From an uncultured Prevotellaceae bacterium (GTDB lineage Bacteria; Bacteroidota; Bacteroidia; Bacteroidales; Bacteroidaceae): 64,000 bases of DNA. The DNA is taken from positions 1 to 64,000 of the forward strand of contig CAMHJQ010000001.1 of assembly GCA_946185485.1 (NCBI GenBank), in the 5' to 3' direction. A program made the position numbers and the translations under genes. Of the stretch, positions 7,489 to 15,437 are shown piece after piece (position 1 is the stretch's first letter; every line of letters begins with the position of its first letter). The notes under the pieces were generated by a model. That model was given only the letters and a program-made list of their open reading frames with translations, ran no database searches and was not told the DNA's origin.

Positions 7489-8994
7489 TTACTGCAGGGT
7501 GATGTTGACGTTTTCTTTGGTGACGTTCTCGTAGTTGGTGAAGACAGCGTCCTTCTTGGCCTTGATGACGATATTCTTCAGGTTGATGTTCCTGATGGGC
7601 ATCTCAGGCAGGCCATTGAACTCCATAGCGCGTCCGGCACCATTACAGACGATGTTTTGGATGTCGATGTTGCGGAAGATAGGCGTCTCTTCGTTGACGG
7701 GCATCTTGGTGGTGTTGTCGGGATTGTCGCCGTCGGCCAGCATCTCAGCCACCGACTTGCCGCCATAGTACATGTTGAAGGTGATGGCGTCGGTCTTGAT
7801 GTCAGTCATCGAGATGTCGCGGATGAAGATGTTCTCCACGATGCCGCCACGGCCACGCGTCGACTTGAAGCGCAGACCCACGTCGGTACCCAAGAACTGG
7901 CAGCTCTTGACGAGGATGTTCTTGACGCCACCACTCATCTCGGAACCTACCACGAAACCACCATGACCGGCAAAGACGGTGCAGCCGTCTACGACGACAT
8001 TCTCGCAGGGGATGCCACGGCGGCGACCGTCGGCGTCCTTACCGCTCTTGATACAGATACCGTCGTCGCCAGCATCGAACTTAGAGTTGACGATGAGGGC
8101 GTTCTTGCACGACTCCAGGTCGAGGGCATCGCCGTTCTGGGCGTAGGCTGGGTTACGCGCGAGTACATTATCTAATATAATATTCTCACACATCAGCGGA
8201 TGGATATTCCAAGCAGGAGAGTTCTGGAAGATGACACCCTGCAGCAGCACGTTCTTGCAGTTGACCAGGCTAATCATGACGGGACGCAGGAAGCGCTTGT
8301 AGTTGTTCCACTCAGCCTCAGATGAAGCCTTGACCACGTTCATGTTGGCATTCTTCTCGGCATCGGCATAGCCCTGTGAGGGTACCCAGTAGTCAGAGCG
8401 CACAGCCACACCGCCAGGACGAGAGAGTACTTCTTTCCACTGGCCGTCCGTCATCTTCGACTTTTTCACGGGACGCCAGTACTGACCATTGCCATCAATG
8501 ACACCCTTACCGGTGATGGCGATATTCTCACAACCATTGGCACTCAGCGGCGATTGACAACGACGGGTGTCAAGACCCTCGAACGAGGTCTTGACCAGTG
8601 GATAGAGCGACTCGTCAGCAGCGAAGAGGATGACAGCGCCCATCTCCAAGTGCAGGTTGATGTTCGACTTGAGCACGATGGGACCCGTATGCCATACACC
8701 AGCAGGTACGACGAGCTTGCCACCCCCCTTACTGCTCAAAGCATCGATGGCCTTGGCAAAAGCCTCGGTATTGAGGGCAATGCCGTCACCTTTGGCTCCG
8801 AAGTCCTTCAGGCTGACAGAGAAGTCGGGGAATTGGGGAGCCTTGACCTCAGGCATCTGGAACGGCAGGTCCTTGGTAAAACGCTTGTAGGGATTCTCAC
8901 AGTTAGCACAGCCCTTGCCTTGTTCGCAGGTGTGCTTTTGCGCCGAGGCAGTCAGCGTGACGCCTAACAGCAGTAGACAGATTAGCTTTTTCAT
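7489..8994 (-). CDS. Glycoside hydrolase family 28 (polygalacturonase-like), secreted
   Basis: A 501-residue protein with a signal peptide ending near LTASAQ (about residue 19). The right-handed beta-helix of pectinases is indicated by repeated N-I/V turns. The GH28 catalytic set is visible: N287-G-D289, the D310-D311 pair in DAGDDG, G343-H-G and R375-F-K. It should cleave alpha-1,4-galacturonan or a related pectin chain in the periplasm or at the surface. A Cys-rich segment (HTCEQGKGCANC) follows the signal peptide. It lies 33 bp behind folK on the same strand with no clear promoter box, so read-through from the housekeeping operon is possible. The exact substrate (homogalacturonan or rhamnogalacturonan) is unknown. 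Confidence 0.88.
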   Translation of the reverse strand: MKKLICLLLLGVTLTASAQKHTCEQGKGCANCENPYKRFTKDLPFQMPEVKAPQFPDFSVSLKDFGAKGDGIALNTEAFAKAIDALSSKGGGKLVVPAGVWHTGPIVLKSNINLHLEMGAVILFAADESLYPLVKTSFEGLDTRRCQSPLSANGCENIAITGKGVIDGNGQYWRPVKKSKMTDGQWKEVLSRPGGVAVRSDYWVPSQGYADAEKNANMNVVKASSEAEWNNYKRFLRPVMISLVNCKNVLLQGVIFQNSPAWNIHPLMCENIILDNVLARNPAYAQNGDALDLESCKNALIVNSKFDAGDDGICIKSGKDADGRRRGIPCENVVVDGCTVFAGHGGFVVGSEMSGGVKNILVKSCQFLGTDVGLRFKSTRGRGGIVENIFIRDISMTDIKTDAITFNMYYGGKSVAEMLADGDNPDNTTKMPVNEETPIFRNIDIQNIVCNGAGRAMEFNGLPEMPIRNINLKNIVIKAKKDAVFTNYENVTKENVNITLQ

Positions 8995-9027
8995 ACGCAG
9001 TTTGTTTTAGTAGCTTAATTATTATCT

Positions 9028-9474
9028 TTAATTTATATTCTCTCTTATCTCTTTCAGCGGAATCATCACGAAGTCGCGTTCGTACATCAGCGGATGTGGT
9101 ATTTTCAAGTCAGGCTCATCGACCGTCAGGTCGTCGTAGAGCAGGATGTCGATGTCAATAGGTCTGTCGGCGTACCTTGGAAGCGTATGTGGAGAGCCGT
9201 CAGCGGTGAGGGATTTGACCTGACGGCCAAGTTCTCGTTCAATCTTCTGGGTCACCCTTAGCACCTGACGAGGGGTGAGTGTTGTCTCGCAGAGAATCAC
9301 ACCATTCAGGAAACCATTCTCAGACTCGAAACCCCATGGCTCTGTCTCGATGAACGATGACTGGCGCACCACCTGCCCTACCCGCTCGCCAATGAGTCGG
9401 ATGGCTTCCGTCAAGTGATGCTCCCGGTCGCCCAGATTGCTCCCCAGACCCAGAAAAACCTGATGCTTAGTCAT
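9028..9474 (-). CDS. folK: HPPK: 2-amino-4-hydroxy-6-hydroxymethyldihydropteridine diphosphokinase
   Basis: I place the start at 9474 ([17 protein letters not shown]), giving 148 residues. An upstream in-frame Met would only extend into queA. The protein has the HPPK motifs: [10 protein letters not shown] at the N-terminus, ETEPWGF and FLNGV in the middle, and the [13 protein letters not shown] metal/pterin motif. [15 protein letters not shown] closes the core. It transfers pyrophosphate from ATP to the pterin in folate synthesis. Its start overlaps the queA stop by 8 bp, suggesting translational coupling. Confidence 0.93.
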   Translation of the reverse strand: MTKHQVFLGLGSNLGDREHHLTEAIRLIGERVGQVVRQSSFIETEPWGFESENGFLNGVILCETTLTPRQVLRVTQKIERELGRQVKSLTADGSPHTLPRYADRPIDIDILLYDDLTVDEPDLKIPHPLMYERDFVMIPLKEIRENIN

Positions 9475-10609
9475 CCAGGATGAGCATGCAGTCACCGAAG
9501 CATCCGAACTTATAGCCGTTATCGACGGCCTTCTGATAGGCCTCCATGATGAGGTCGTAGCCTCCGAAGGCAGCAGTGGACATGAGCATGGTCGACTCCG
9601 AATAGTAGAAGTTGACAATCATACGGTCGGCCAGTCCGAAATCGTAGGGCGGGAAGATGAACTTATTGGTCCAGCCGTCAAACTCCTTCAGCATACCATC
9701 GGTACCTACGGCAGACTCAGCAGCACGCATCGTCGTCACACCGACGGCACAGATATGGTGGCCTTCCTTGCGGGCGCGGTTGACGATATCGCAGGCCTGG
9801 GCGTCAATCTTCATCTGCTCAGAACTCATCTTATGCTTGGTAAGGTCTTCCACCTCAATGCTGTCGAAGCTGCCCAGTCCACAATGTACAGTCACGTATG
9901 CGAAGTCGACGCCTCGGATCTCCAGGCGCTTCATCAGTTCACGACTGAAATGCAGGCCGGAGGCTGGTGCCGTCACAGCACCCTCATGGCGGGCATAGAT
10001 AGTCTGGAAGTTGTCCATATCGTCGGGTGTCACCTCACGCTGGTCGGTGATAAAGCGCGGCAGGGGTGCCGACCCCAGGGCGAAAAGTTCGCGCTTGAAC
10101 TCGTCGTGCGGACAGTCGTAGAGGAAACGCAGCGTGCGTCCGCGGCTGGTAGTGTTGTCGATGACCTCTGCCACCATGGGACCGTCATCTTCGAAGAATA
10201 GCTTATTGCCGATACGAATCTTGCGGGCGGGTTCCACCAGCACATCCCAGAGGCGCAACTCCTCATTGAGTTCACGTAGCAGGAATACCTCTATCTTGGC
10301 ATCGGTCTTCTCCTTCGTACCAAAGAGGCGTGCAGGAAACACCTTCGTGTCGTTGAGCATGATGACATCGCCCTCGTCAAAGTAGTTGACGATATTGCGG
10401 AAAGTCATATACTGGTCGGTATCGTTGCCTTCAGCATCTTTATCAAACATGTCGATGGTCTGGCTCTTGCGGTGTACCACCATCATGCGGCACTCATCGC
10501 GACGATATACCTTCTCTACGGTACCATCCTCGTTCTCAAACACTTTGTGAGGCGGCTCCAGAGCCAACAACTCATCGGGAAGCTTAAATCTGAATTGTGA
10601 CAGTTTCAT
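9467..10609 (-). CDS. queA: S-adenosylmethionine:tRNA ribosyltransferase-isomerase
   Basis: A 380-residue protein close to the 340-360 of typical QueA. It shows [16 protein letters not shown] at the N-terminus, [44 protein letters not shown] and [10 protein letters not shown]. These are the family landmarks. It builds the cyclopentene ring of queuosine on tRNA from the ribosyl group of SAM. It sits between truB and folK in one minus-strand run, separated from truB by a 79-bp repeat-built spacer. Confidence 0.96.
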   Translation of the reverse strand: MKLSQFRFKLPDELLALEPPHKVFENEDGTVEKVYRRDECRMMVVHRKSQTIDMFDKDAEGNDTDQYMTFRNIVNYFDEGDVIMLNDTKVFPARLFGTKEKTDAKIEVFLLRELNEELRLWDVLVEPARKIRIGNKLFFEDDGPMVAEVIDNTTSRGRTLRFLYDCPHDEFKRELFALGSAPLPRFITDQREVTPDDMDNFQTIYARHEGAVTAPASGLHFSRELMKRLEIRGVDFAYVTVHCGLGSFDSIEVEDLTKHKMSSEQMKIDAQACDIVNRARKEGHHICAVGVTTMRAAESAVGTDGMLKEFDGWTNKFIFPPYDFGLADRMIVNFYYSESTMLMSTAAFGGYDLIMEAYQKAVDNGYKFGCFGDCMLILDD

Positions 10610-10688
10610 CCTATTATTTCGTTATTACGTTGTTTCGTTATTACGTTGTTTCGATGCTTCGTTACGTCGTCATCACGTTATGCCGTTA
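10610..10688 (-). repeat. Tandem repeats in truB-queA spacer
   Basis: The plus strand reads CGTTATTACGTTGTTT twice, then degenerates through GATGCTTCGTTACGTCGTC to TTATGCCGTTATCACG. The unit is about 16 bp. The repeat fills the spacer completely. Confidence 0.7.
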
Positions 10689-11393
10689 TCACGACTTTTC
10701 TATTTCTTGCTGGTCGAGCCACTGGGGGAAGTCGTCCAGCGTGAGGCAGTCCTCGATGCGGACACTGCCCAGACGGGTACGGCAGAGAGCCGTCAGGTAG
10801 GCCCCGCTGTCGAGTGCCTGACCGATGTCGCTGGCCAGCGAACGGATATAGGTGCCCTTGCCGCAGACCACGCGGATGCTCATCTGCATCGTCTCGGGAT
10901 TGAAGTCGGTCAGTTCCAGCTCGTCAATGCGCACCGTCTTGGCCTTCAGCTCTACGTCGCGGCCCTTGCGCATCAGATCGTAGGCACGGTCGCCACCAAT
11001 CTTACAGGCCGAATACTGCGGGGGCACCTGCTGGATGTCGCCTACGAAACCGGCGAGTACACGCTCTATCAGTTCCCGGGTAATATGGGCGGTCGGATAG
11101 GTCTGGTCCACCTCATGCTCCATGTCGTAGCTGGGCGTGGTAGCTCCTAACTGCAGGGTGGCCGTGTACTCTTTGTCGTTCAGTTGCAGACGCTCTATCT
11201 CCTTGGTTTTCTTGCCTGTACAGAGTATGAGCACGCCTGTTGCCAACGGGTCGAGGGTGCCGGCATGTCCTGTCTTCACCCGCCGCACGCCCATCTTCTT
11301 GGAAATGCGGGTACGGACGTATGCCAGTGCCCCGAACGAGGTCATCCGGTAGGGTTTGTTGATGTATATGAATTCCCCTTCTGTGAAGTTCAT
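10689..11393 (-). CDS. truB: tRNA pseudouridine(55) synthase
   Basis: A 234-residue TruB. The catalytic Asp is D48 in HAGTLDPLATG, preceded by YINKPYRMTSF. DKEYTATLQLGATTPSYD and CGKGTYIRSLASDIG are the other conserved blocks. It makes pseudouridine 55 in the T-loop of tRNAs. The C-terminal PUA extension of the E. coli enzyme is short or absent. The start codon overlaps the uppP stop (TGATG), so translation is probably coupled. Confidence 0.96.
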   Translation of the reverse strand: MNFTEGEFIYINKPYRMTSFGALAYVRTRISKKMGVRRVKTGHAGTLDPLATGVLILCTGKKTKEIERLQLNDKEYTATLQLGATTPSYDMEHEVDQTYPTAHITRELIERVLAGFVGDIQQVPPQYSACKIGGDRAYDLMRKGRDVELKAKTVRIDELELTDFNPETMQMSIRVVCGKGTYIRSLASDIGQALDSGAYLTALCRTRLGSVRIEDCLTLDDFPQWLDQQEIEKS

Positions 11394-12250
11394 CAGTCAA
11401 CCATTGCAAGTGAATGTCCAGTCAGCAGCAACACCAGGATGATGCCACCCACGATGATGCGGTAATATCCGAAAGCCTTGAAACCGTATTTGGTCAGGAA
11501 AGCAACAAACCATTTCATGGCTAACAGTGCCACGATAAAGGCCACCACACAGCCCAGTATCAGCATGCTGATGTTATGGGGCGTAGCCCATATAGTGTCT
11601 TCCTTCAACAGGTCCAGCAGGTCGAGCAGCGTAGCGCCGGCCATGGTGGGCACAGCCAGGAAGAACGAGAACTCGGCAGCACGCTGGCGCGTCAAGCCCT
11701 GCGTCATACCACCCACGATGGTAGCCATCGAGCGCGACACACCGGGGATAACGGAGATACACTGGTAGAGACCGATGTTGAAAGCCCGGCGCTCGTTTAC
11801 CTTGTTGGCATCGCTGCCTTTATTGAACAACTTGTCGCAGAACAGCATAAAGACACCGCCCACGACGAGCATGATGGCCACGACGAGCACGCTGTCGAGC
11901 AGCCAGTCGAGCAAGCCCGACTTCTTGGCCAGCAATCCGATGACCACGGCGGGCAGCACGCCCACGAAGAGCAACCAGTAGAAATAGTACTTGTGCTTCA
12001 GCTTCTGGAAGAAGTTGCTGCCTGCAGGAGCCGGTGAGCAGTCGAACTGGAAGAAGCGCTTCCAGTAGAGGCATACCACCGACAGGATGGCACCAAACTG
12101 AATGATAAACGTGAAAGCATGGACGAAGGGATCGCCCTGCTCGATGCCCAACAGGTTCTGGGTGATAATCATGTGACCTGTCGACGACACTGGCAGGAAC
12201 TCCGTCAGTCCTTCAACGATGGCAATGATAACGGTCTCTATCCAATCCAT
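11393..12250 (-). CDS. uppP: Undecaprenyl-diphosphate phosphatase
   Basis: A 285-residue polytopic membrane protein. The active-site motifs of the BacA/UppP family are present: EGLTEFLPVSSTGH (13-26) and the PGVSRSMATI segment. It dephosphorylates undecaprenyl pyrophosphate to recycle the lipid carrier for peptidoglycan and surface polysaccharide, and gives bacitracin resistance when abundant. It overlaps truB by one base and follows the DUF3098 gene by 3 bp. Confidence 0.96.
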   Translation of the reverse strand: MDWIETVIIAIVEGLTEFLPVSSTGHMIITQNLLGIEQGDPFVHAFTFIIQFGAILSVVCLYWKRFFQFDCSPAPAGSNFFQKLKHKYYFYWLLFVGVLPAVVIGLLAKKSGLLDWLLDSVLVVAIMLVVGGVFMLFCDKLFNKGSDANKVNERRAFNIGLYQCISVIPGVSRSMATIVGGMTQGLTRQRAAEFSFFLAVPTMAGATLLDLLDLLKEDTIWATPHNISMLILGCVVAFIVALLAMKWFVAFLTKYGFKAFGYYRIIVGGIILVLLLTGHSLAMVD

Positions 12251-12253
12251 AGT

Positions 12254-12478
12254 TTAGTTCTTGGGGCGGCGAACAACCGCATAAATCATTGAAACAAAGC
12301 CAACAAGACACACCAGCGGAGCCACCTTGATGCGGCGTGCACTGAAGATGTCGGGGTTGTAGGCACTCTCGGTAGAACCAGCTCCACTCATCAGCAGGAA
12401 GCCGATGACCACCACAACCATTCCAACTGCCAACAGAATGTAGTTGACCTTGTCAAAAGCAAAATCTCTTTTTTCCAT
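12254..12478 (-). CDS. DUF3098 small membrane protein
   Basis: A 74-residue protein with two hydrophobic helices (about 14-32 and 52-68). A conserved loop NPDIFSARRIKVAP lies between them. This matches DUF3098, found in Bacteroidota next to ftsX and uppP. Its function is unknown. The neighbourhood (FtsX before, UppP after) suggests a role around division or wall synthesis, but that is inference from position only. Confidence 0.85.
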   Translation of the reverse strand: MEKRDFAFDKVNYILLAVGMVVVVIGFLLMSGAGSTESAYNPDIFSARRIKVAPLVCLVGFVSMIYAVVRRPKN

Positions 12479-12490
12479 ATTTTGTTTCTT

Positions 12491-12521
12491 CTCTAAACTC
12501 TAAACCCTAAACTCTAAACAC
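12491..12521 (-). repeat. Tandem heptamers in ftsX-DUF3098 spacer
   Basis: The plus strand reads CTCTAAACTCTAAACCC then TAAACTCTAAAC, four units of about 7 bp. The sequence looks telomere-like but is part of the spacer-repeat pattern seen in this window. Confidence 0.7.
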
Positions 12522-13400
12522 CTATATCTTATACAACTCTCCCGCCGTCATACGCAGGAACTTGTTGACGGCCAGCCATGCACACAGCACGGTGATAACC
12601 ACACCAAACAGCAGCACGGCACCGGCAGTAATCGCCAAGACCTCCCATGTCACTACCTCCAACATGCCGGGCTGTTTCAGGTAGAGACCATAGATGCCCA
12701 GTCCCAGCACCGCGTTAGCTAATATGGCGGCTATCACGCCCACCACGATAGCCCGTCTGAGGAACGGACGGCGGATGAAGCCCCACGAGGCTCCCACCAG
12801 TTTCATGGTATGGATGATGAACCGTCGGGCATAAACGCTCAGGCGCACCGTATTGCTGATGAGTGTAAACGACACGAACGTCAGCAGCACCGCCAGCACC
12901 AGCAGGATGACGCTGACACGGCTCAGATTGGCATTCACCTTGTCCACCAGGTCCTCCATGTACGCCAGGTCGCTGACGCGCTTGTCGGCACTGAGTTCCT
13001 TGGCTATCCACTTCAGTGAATCGCGGTTGGCATAGTCGGCCTTCAGCTGTATCTCCAGAGTGGCAGGGAAGGGGTTGAAACCCAGAAATTCCGTGGGGTC
13101 ACTGCCCAGCGCCTTCACTTGTTCGCGGGCAGCCTGCTCCTTGCTGACATAGTCAATGTTATGGGAGTAAGGCCGGTGATACAGTTCACGGCAGAACTGT
13201 TTGGCATCGTTCAGCGACAGCGAGTCCTTCAACAGGACACTCACCGTCAGGTGCTGCTTCATGTGCGCCGACAGATTACGCGCTGTCAAGCCAAAGAACA
13301 CCACCAGCCCCAACAGGATAAGGACCATCGTAGTGCTTATGCATAGTGTTACAGCCTGCATACCACGACGGTTGCGGACTCTTTTTCGATTCTTTGTCAT
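12522..13400 (-). CDS. ftsX: Cell division protein FtsX
   Basis: A 292-residue membrane protein of FtsX/permease architecture. A basic N-terminus (MTKNRKRVRNRRG) precedes the first helix. An extracytoplasmic domain follows with YVSKEQAAREQ and LGFNPFPATLEIQL, and three C-terminal helices end the protein. VYARRFIIHTMKLVGAS is the typical FtsX cytoplasmic loop. With FtsE (not in this window) it relays division signals to peptidoglycan hydrolases. It is the first gene of the run ftsX-DUF3098-uppP-truB-queA-folK and has a promoter box 34 bp upstream. Confidence 0.93.
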   Translation of the reverse strand: MTKNRKRVRNRRGMQAVTLCISTTMVLILLGLVVFFGLTARNLSAHMKQHLTVSVLLKDSLSLNDAKQFCRELYHRPYSHNIDYVSKEQAAREQVKALGSDPTEFLGFNPFPATLEIQLKADYANRDSLKWIAKELSADKRVSDLAYMEDLVDKVNANLSRVSVILLVLAVLLTFVSFTLISNTVRLSVYARRFIIHTMKLVGASWGFIRRPFLRRAIVVGVIAAILANAVLGLGIYGLYLKQPGMLEVVTWEVLAITAGAVLLFGVVITVLCAWLAVNKFLRMTAGELYKI

Positions 13401-13434
13401 AGTCTCATTTAGACGTATTACACCTAATTTCGTG

Positions 13435-13442
13435 CAAAATTA
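13435..13442 (-). promoter_or_regulatory. ftsX operon promoter -7 box
   Basis: TAATTTTG on the minus strand matches TAnnTTTG, about 34 bp before ftsX. It is divergent from the radical SAM promoter. Confidence 0.55.
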
Positions 13443-13485
13443 CAAAATAAATATGAAACTCGTGCGATGATTTAAAAATATTTTG

Positions 13486-13493
13486 TAATTTTG
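13486..13493 (+). promoter_or_regulatory. -7 box of radical SAM gene; nearly leaderless
   Basis: TAATTTTG matches TAnnTTTG. Transcription would start near 13497, leaving about 5 nt before the ATG at 13502. This rules out the GTG at 13493 as a start, because it lies inside the promoter. Confidence 0.6.
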
Positions 13494-13501
13494 TGCTCGT
13501 T

Positions 13502-14302
13502 ATGAGTACAGTCATCTATTCTTCGCCCATTTTCGGCCCCGTCCACAGCCGCCGACTGGGCATTTCGCTTGGCATCAACCTGCTGCCTGCCGACGGCAAG
13601 GTGTGTACCTTTGACTGCATTTACTGCGAGTGCGGTTTCAACAAAGACCACCGCCCCACCCTGCCGATGCCGACCCGCCAGGAAGTCGCCATCCATCTGG
13701 AAGAGAAGTTGCAGCAGATGCAGGTCGAGGGACAACTACCCGACGTGCTGACCTTCGCCGGCAATGGCGAACCGACCTGCCACCCCCACTTTGCCGACAT
13801 CATTGGCGACACCATCCTGCTGCGCGACCGCTACTGTCCACAGGCCAAGGTCAGCGTGCTCTCCAATTCTACCATGATCCACCGTCCTGCTGTCTACGAA
13901 GCCCTGATGCTAGTCGACAATAACATCCTAAAGCTGGACACCATCGACCCTCATTATATTAATAAGGTAGACCGTCCCACCGGCGCCTACGATGTAGAGC
14001 AGGTTATCGAACACATGAAAGCCTTCCACGGCCACATCATCATCCAGACCATGTTCATGCGCGGAAGCCTCTCCCTGTCCCCCTCCAAAGAGGAGGAGAG
14101 CTCAGTGGTCGACAATACTGGGGAGAAATTCGTCGGCCCCTGGCTCGAAGCCGTCAAAGCCATCAGACCCCAACAGGTGATGGTCTATACCATCGACCGC
14201 GAGACCCCGGCCCATGGTTTGCTGAAAGCCACTCCCGAACAACTCGATGCTATCCGCGACCGCGTCATCGCCGCCGGCATTCCCTGCTCCGCCAGCTACT
14301 GA
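13502..14302 (+). CDS. Radical SAM protein (COG0731-like)
   Basis: Start taken at ATG 13502 because the upstream GTG lies in the promoter; 266 residues. The iron-sulfur motif is CTFDCIYC (C-x3-C-x2-C) near residue 36. FAGNGEPTCHPHF is the SAM-binding strand typical of this group, and QQVMVYTIDRETPA ends the barrel. It generates a 5'-deoxyadenosyl radical, but the substrate is unknown. Residues about 190-206 (SLSLSPSKEEES) are encoded by a purine/pyrimidine palindrome and look like an insertion. A 61-residue peptide gene starts 16 bp after the stop. Confidence 0.88.
   Translation: MSTVIYSSPIFGPVHSRRLGISLGINLLPADGKVCTFDCIYCECGFNKDHRPTLPMPTRQEVAIHLEEKLQQMQVEGQLPDVLTFAGNGEPTCHPHFADIIGDTILLRDRYCPQAKVSVLSNSTMIHRPAVYEALMLVDNNILKLDTIDPHYINKVDRPTGAYDVEQVIEHMKAFHGHIIIQTMFMRGSLSLSPSKEEESSVVDNTGEKFVGPWLEAVKAIRPQQVMVYTIDRETPAHGLLKATPEQLDAIRDRVIAAGIPCSASY
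14070..14100. repeat. Palindromic insert in the radical SAM gene
   Basis: CTCTCC...CCCTCC-AAAG-AGGAGGAGAG forms a hairpin inside the coding sequence and is translated in frame. It resembles the CCCTCC/GGAGGG elements at 16.8 and 35.1 kb but is shorter and unpaired. Confidence 0.45.
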
Positions 14303-14318
14303 CCACATCACTTTCCCG

Positions 14319-14504
14319 ATGAAAAATAACAAACCCTCCATGAGTGAGGTGGTAATCGGCAGCACGCAGTTCCTTTGCGGATCAGGCGTTTCGAATAGCA
14401 ATGGTATTAAATATGGTGGTGTGGATGACGGAACAAGAGACCCGGCGTCGCGCAGCCATAAGTACAATAACTGGGACGAAGACGACGAAGAGGATGAAGA
14501 GTAG
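14319..14504 (+). CDS. Small acidic peptide following the radical SAM gene
   Basis: ATG 14319 to TAG 14502-14504, 61 residues. The N-terminus is short and basic (MKNNK). A segment PSMSEVVIGSTQFLCGSG with a single Cys (residue 20) follows, then a Gly-rich NGIKYGGVDDGTRDPASR stretch. The tail WDEDDEEDEE is very acidic. The N-terminal pattern (P..EVV......LC.SG) resembles the many short peptides of unknown function in Bacteroidales genomes. That resemblance is from memory and unverified. It starts 16 bp after the radical SAM stop, so co-translation is likely. A peptide substrate of that enzyme is a possibility, not shown. It is too short for a confident call by length alone. Confidence 0.6.
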   Translation: MKNNKPSMSEVVIGSTQFLCGSGVSNSNGIKYGGVDDGTRDPASRSHKYNNWDEDDEEDEE

Positions 14505-14532
14505 TCGGCAGTGACCAGCAGGGGCATTTGAA

Positions 14533-14586
14533 GCGCCGTGCAGGAAAATTTCGAGCGCCGTGCAGGAAATTTTCTTGCACGGCGCT
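14533..14586. repeat. 22-bp repeats (two direct, one inverted part)
   Basis: Two 22-bp units beginning GCGCCGTGCAGGAAA (14533-14554 and 14555-14576) are followed by GCACGGCGCT (14577-14586), the inverted start of the unit. The second unit and the inverted part form an 11-bp stem (14554-14564 with 14576-14586). It lies between two convergent stops and may end transcription of lpxA or of the peptide gene. The same unit recurs near 36470. Confidence 0.75.
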
Positions 14587-14624
14587 CTAATTGGTGTTGC
14601 TACGCCCTCCTTGGGGGCGAGGGT

Positions 14625-15404
14625 CTACATCTTGGTGATGATGCCTATCTTCGAGTTGCGGAGGAACTCGATGATGTGGCGGATGAAGGGACCGTCGGGC
14701 ACCTGCTCCTCAATCTGGTTGATGGCATCGAAGAGGGCCGTCTTGCCGTGGAACACCAGGCGGTAGGCGTTGGCAATGTGCTTCAGCGTCTTCTCGTCGA
14801 CACCATGCTCATGGGCCACCTGCATGTTGACACCACCGAACTCGACGAGCTTGGTGCAGATGATGTAGGGCGGCACGTCCTTGGAGAACGTGGTACCGGC
14901 CTGAATCATCGCACCGCTGCCCACACGGGTCTTGGCATTCTCGATGACGCTGGACGAGAAGATGACACCATCCTCAATCTCGCAGTCGCCGGCAATCTTC
15001 GTACCATAGCCGAAGACGCAGCGGTTGCCCACCTTGGTGTCATGGCTGATATGGGCACCCTCCATCAGCACGTTGTCGTTGCCGAGGACGGTCTGGCAGC
15101 CATGATGGGTGGCGCGGTTGATGACGACATTCTCGCGGATGATGTTGTTGTCGCCGATGATGCACTCCGACTTCTCGCCGCGGAACTCGAAGTCCTGCGG
15201 CAGAGCGCCGATGACGCTGCCCTGGTGCACCTTATTCTTCTTGCCCATGCGCGTACCATTTAATATACTGACGAAGGGGAAGATGATGCATTCGTCGCCA
15301 ATCTCTACGTCGTCCTCGATATAGACAAAGGGGAATATCTTACAGTTGTTGCCGATTTTCGCCTTGGGACTGATTTCGGCCTTGTCACTTATTACGCTTG
15401 CCAT
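14625..15404 (-). CDS. lpxA: Acyl-ACP--UDP-N-acetylglucosamine O-acyltransferase
   Basis: A 259-residue left-handed beta-helix protein with hexapeptide repeats from residue about 8 to 185. NGTRMGKKNKVHQGSVIGALPQD is the LpxA substrate segment. H121 in AHISHDTKVGN corresponds to the catalytic His of LpxA. The C-terminal helical part begins KHIANAYRLVF. It adds the 3-hydroxyacyl chain to UDP-GlcNAc, the first step of lipid A synthesis. It is unusual that the gene ends an efflux-pump operon, and lpxC/fabZ are not adjacent. A second lpxA elsewhere is possible. Confidence 0.9.
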   Translation of the reverse strand: MASVISDKAEISPKAKIGNNCKIFPFVYIEDDVEIGDECIIFPFVSILNGTRMGKKNKVHQGSVIGALPQDFEFRGEKSECIIGDNNIIRENVVINRATHHGCQTVLGNDNVLMEGAHISHDTKVGNRCVFGYGTKIAGDCEIEDGVIFSSSVIENAKTRVGSGAMIQAGTTFSKDVPPYIICTKLVEFGGVNMQVAHEHGVDEKTLKHIANAYRLVFHGKTALFDAINQIEEQVPDGPFIRHIIEFLRNSKIGIITKM

Positions 15405-15437
15405 ATTTTACCTTTTTACTTTTTTACCTTTTAACCT
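15405..15437 (-). repeat. Tandem repeats in channel-lpxA spacer
   Basis: The plus strand has TTTTACC/TTTTTAC units repeated four to five times, filling the 33-bp spacer. Coding strand: GGTTAAAAGGTAAAAAAG. Confidence 0.65.

Noticed and set aside
12491..12521. Telomere-type repeat
   Set aside because: CTCTAAAC/CCTAAAC heptamers look telomeric but are internal, short and match the general spacer-repeat pattern.
13493..13501. GTG start for the radical SAM gene at 13493
   Set aside because: The codon is the last base of the -7 box TAATTTTG plus following bases and cannot be in the mRNA.
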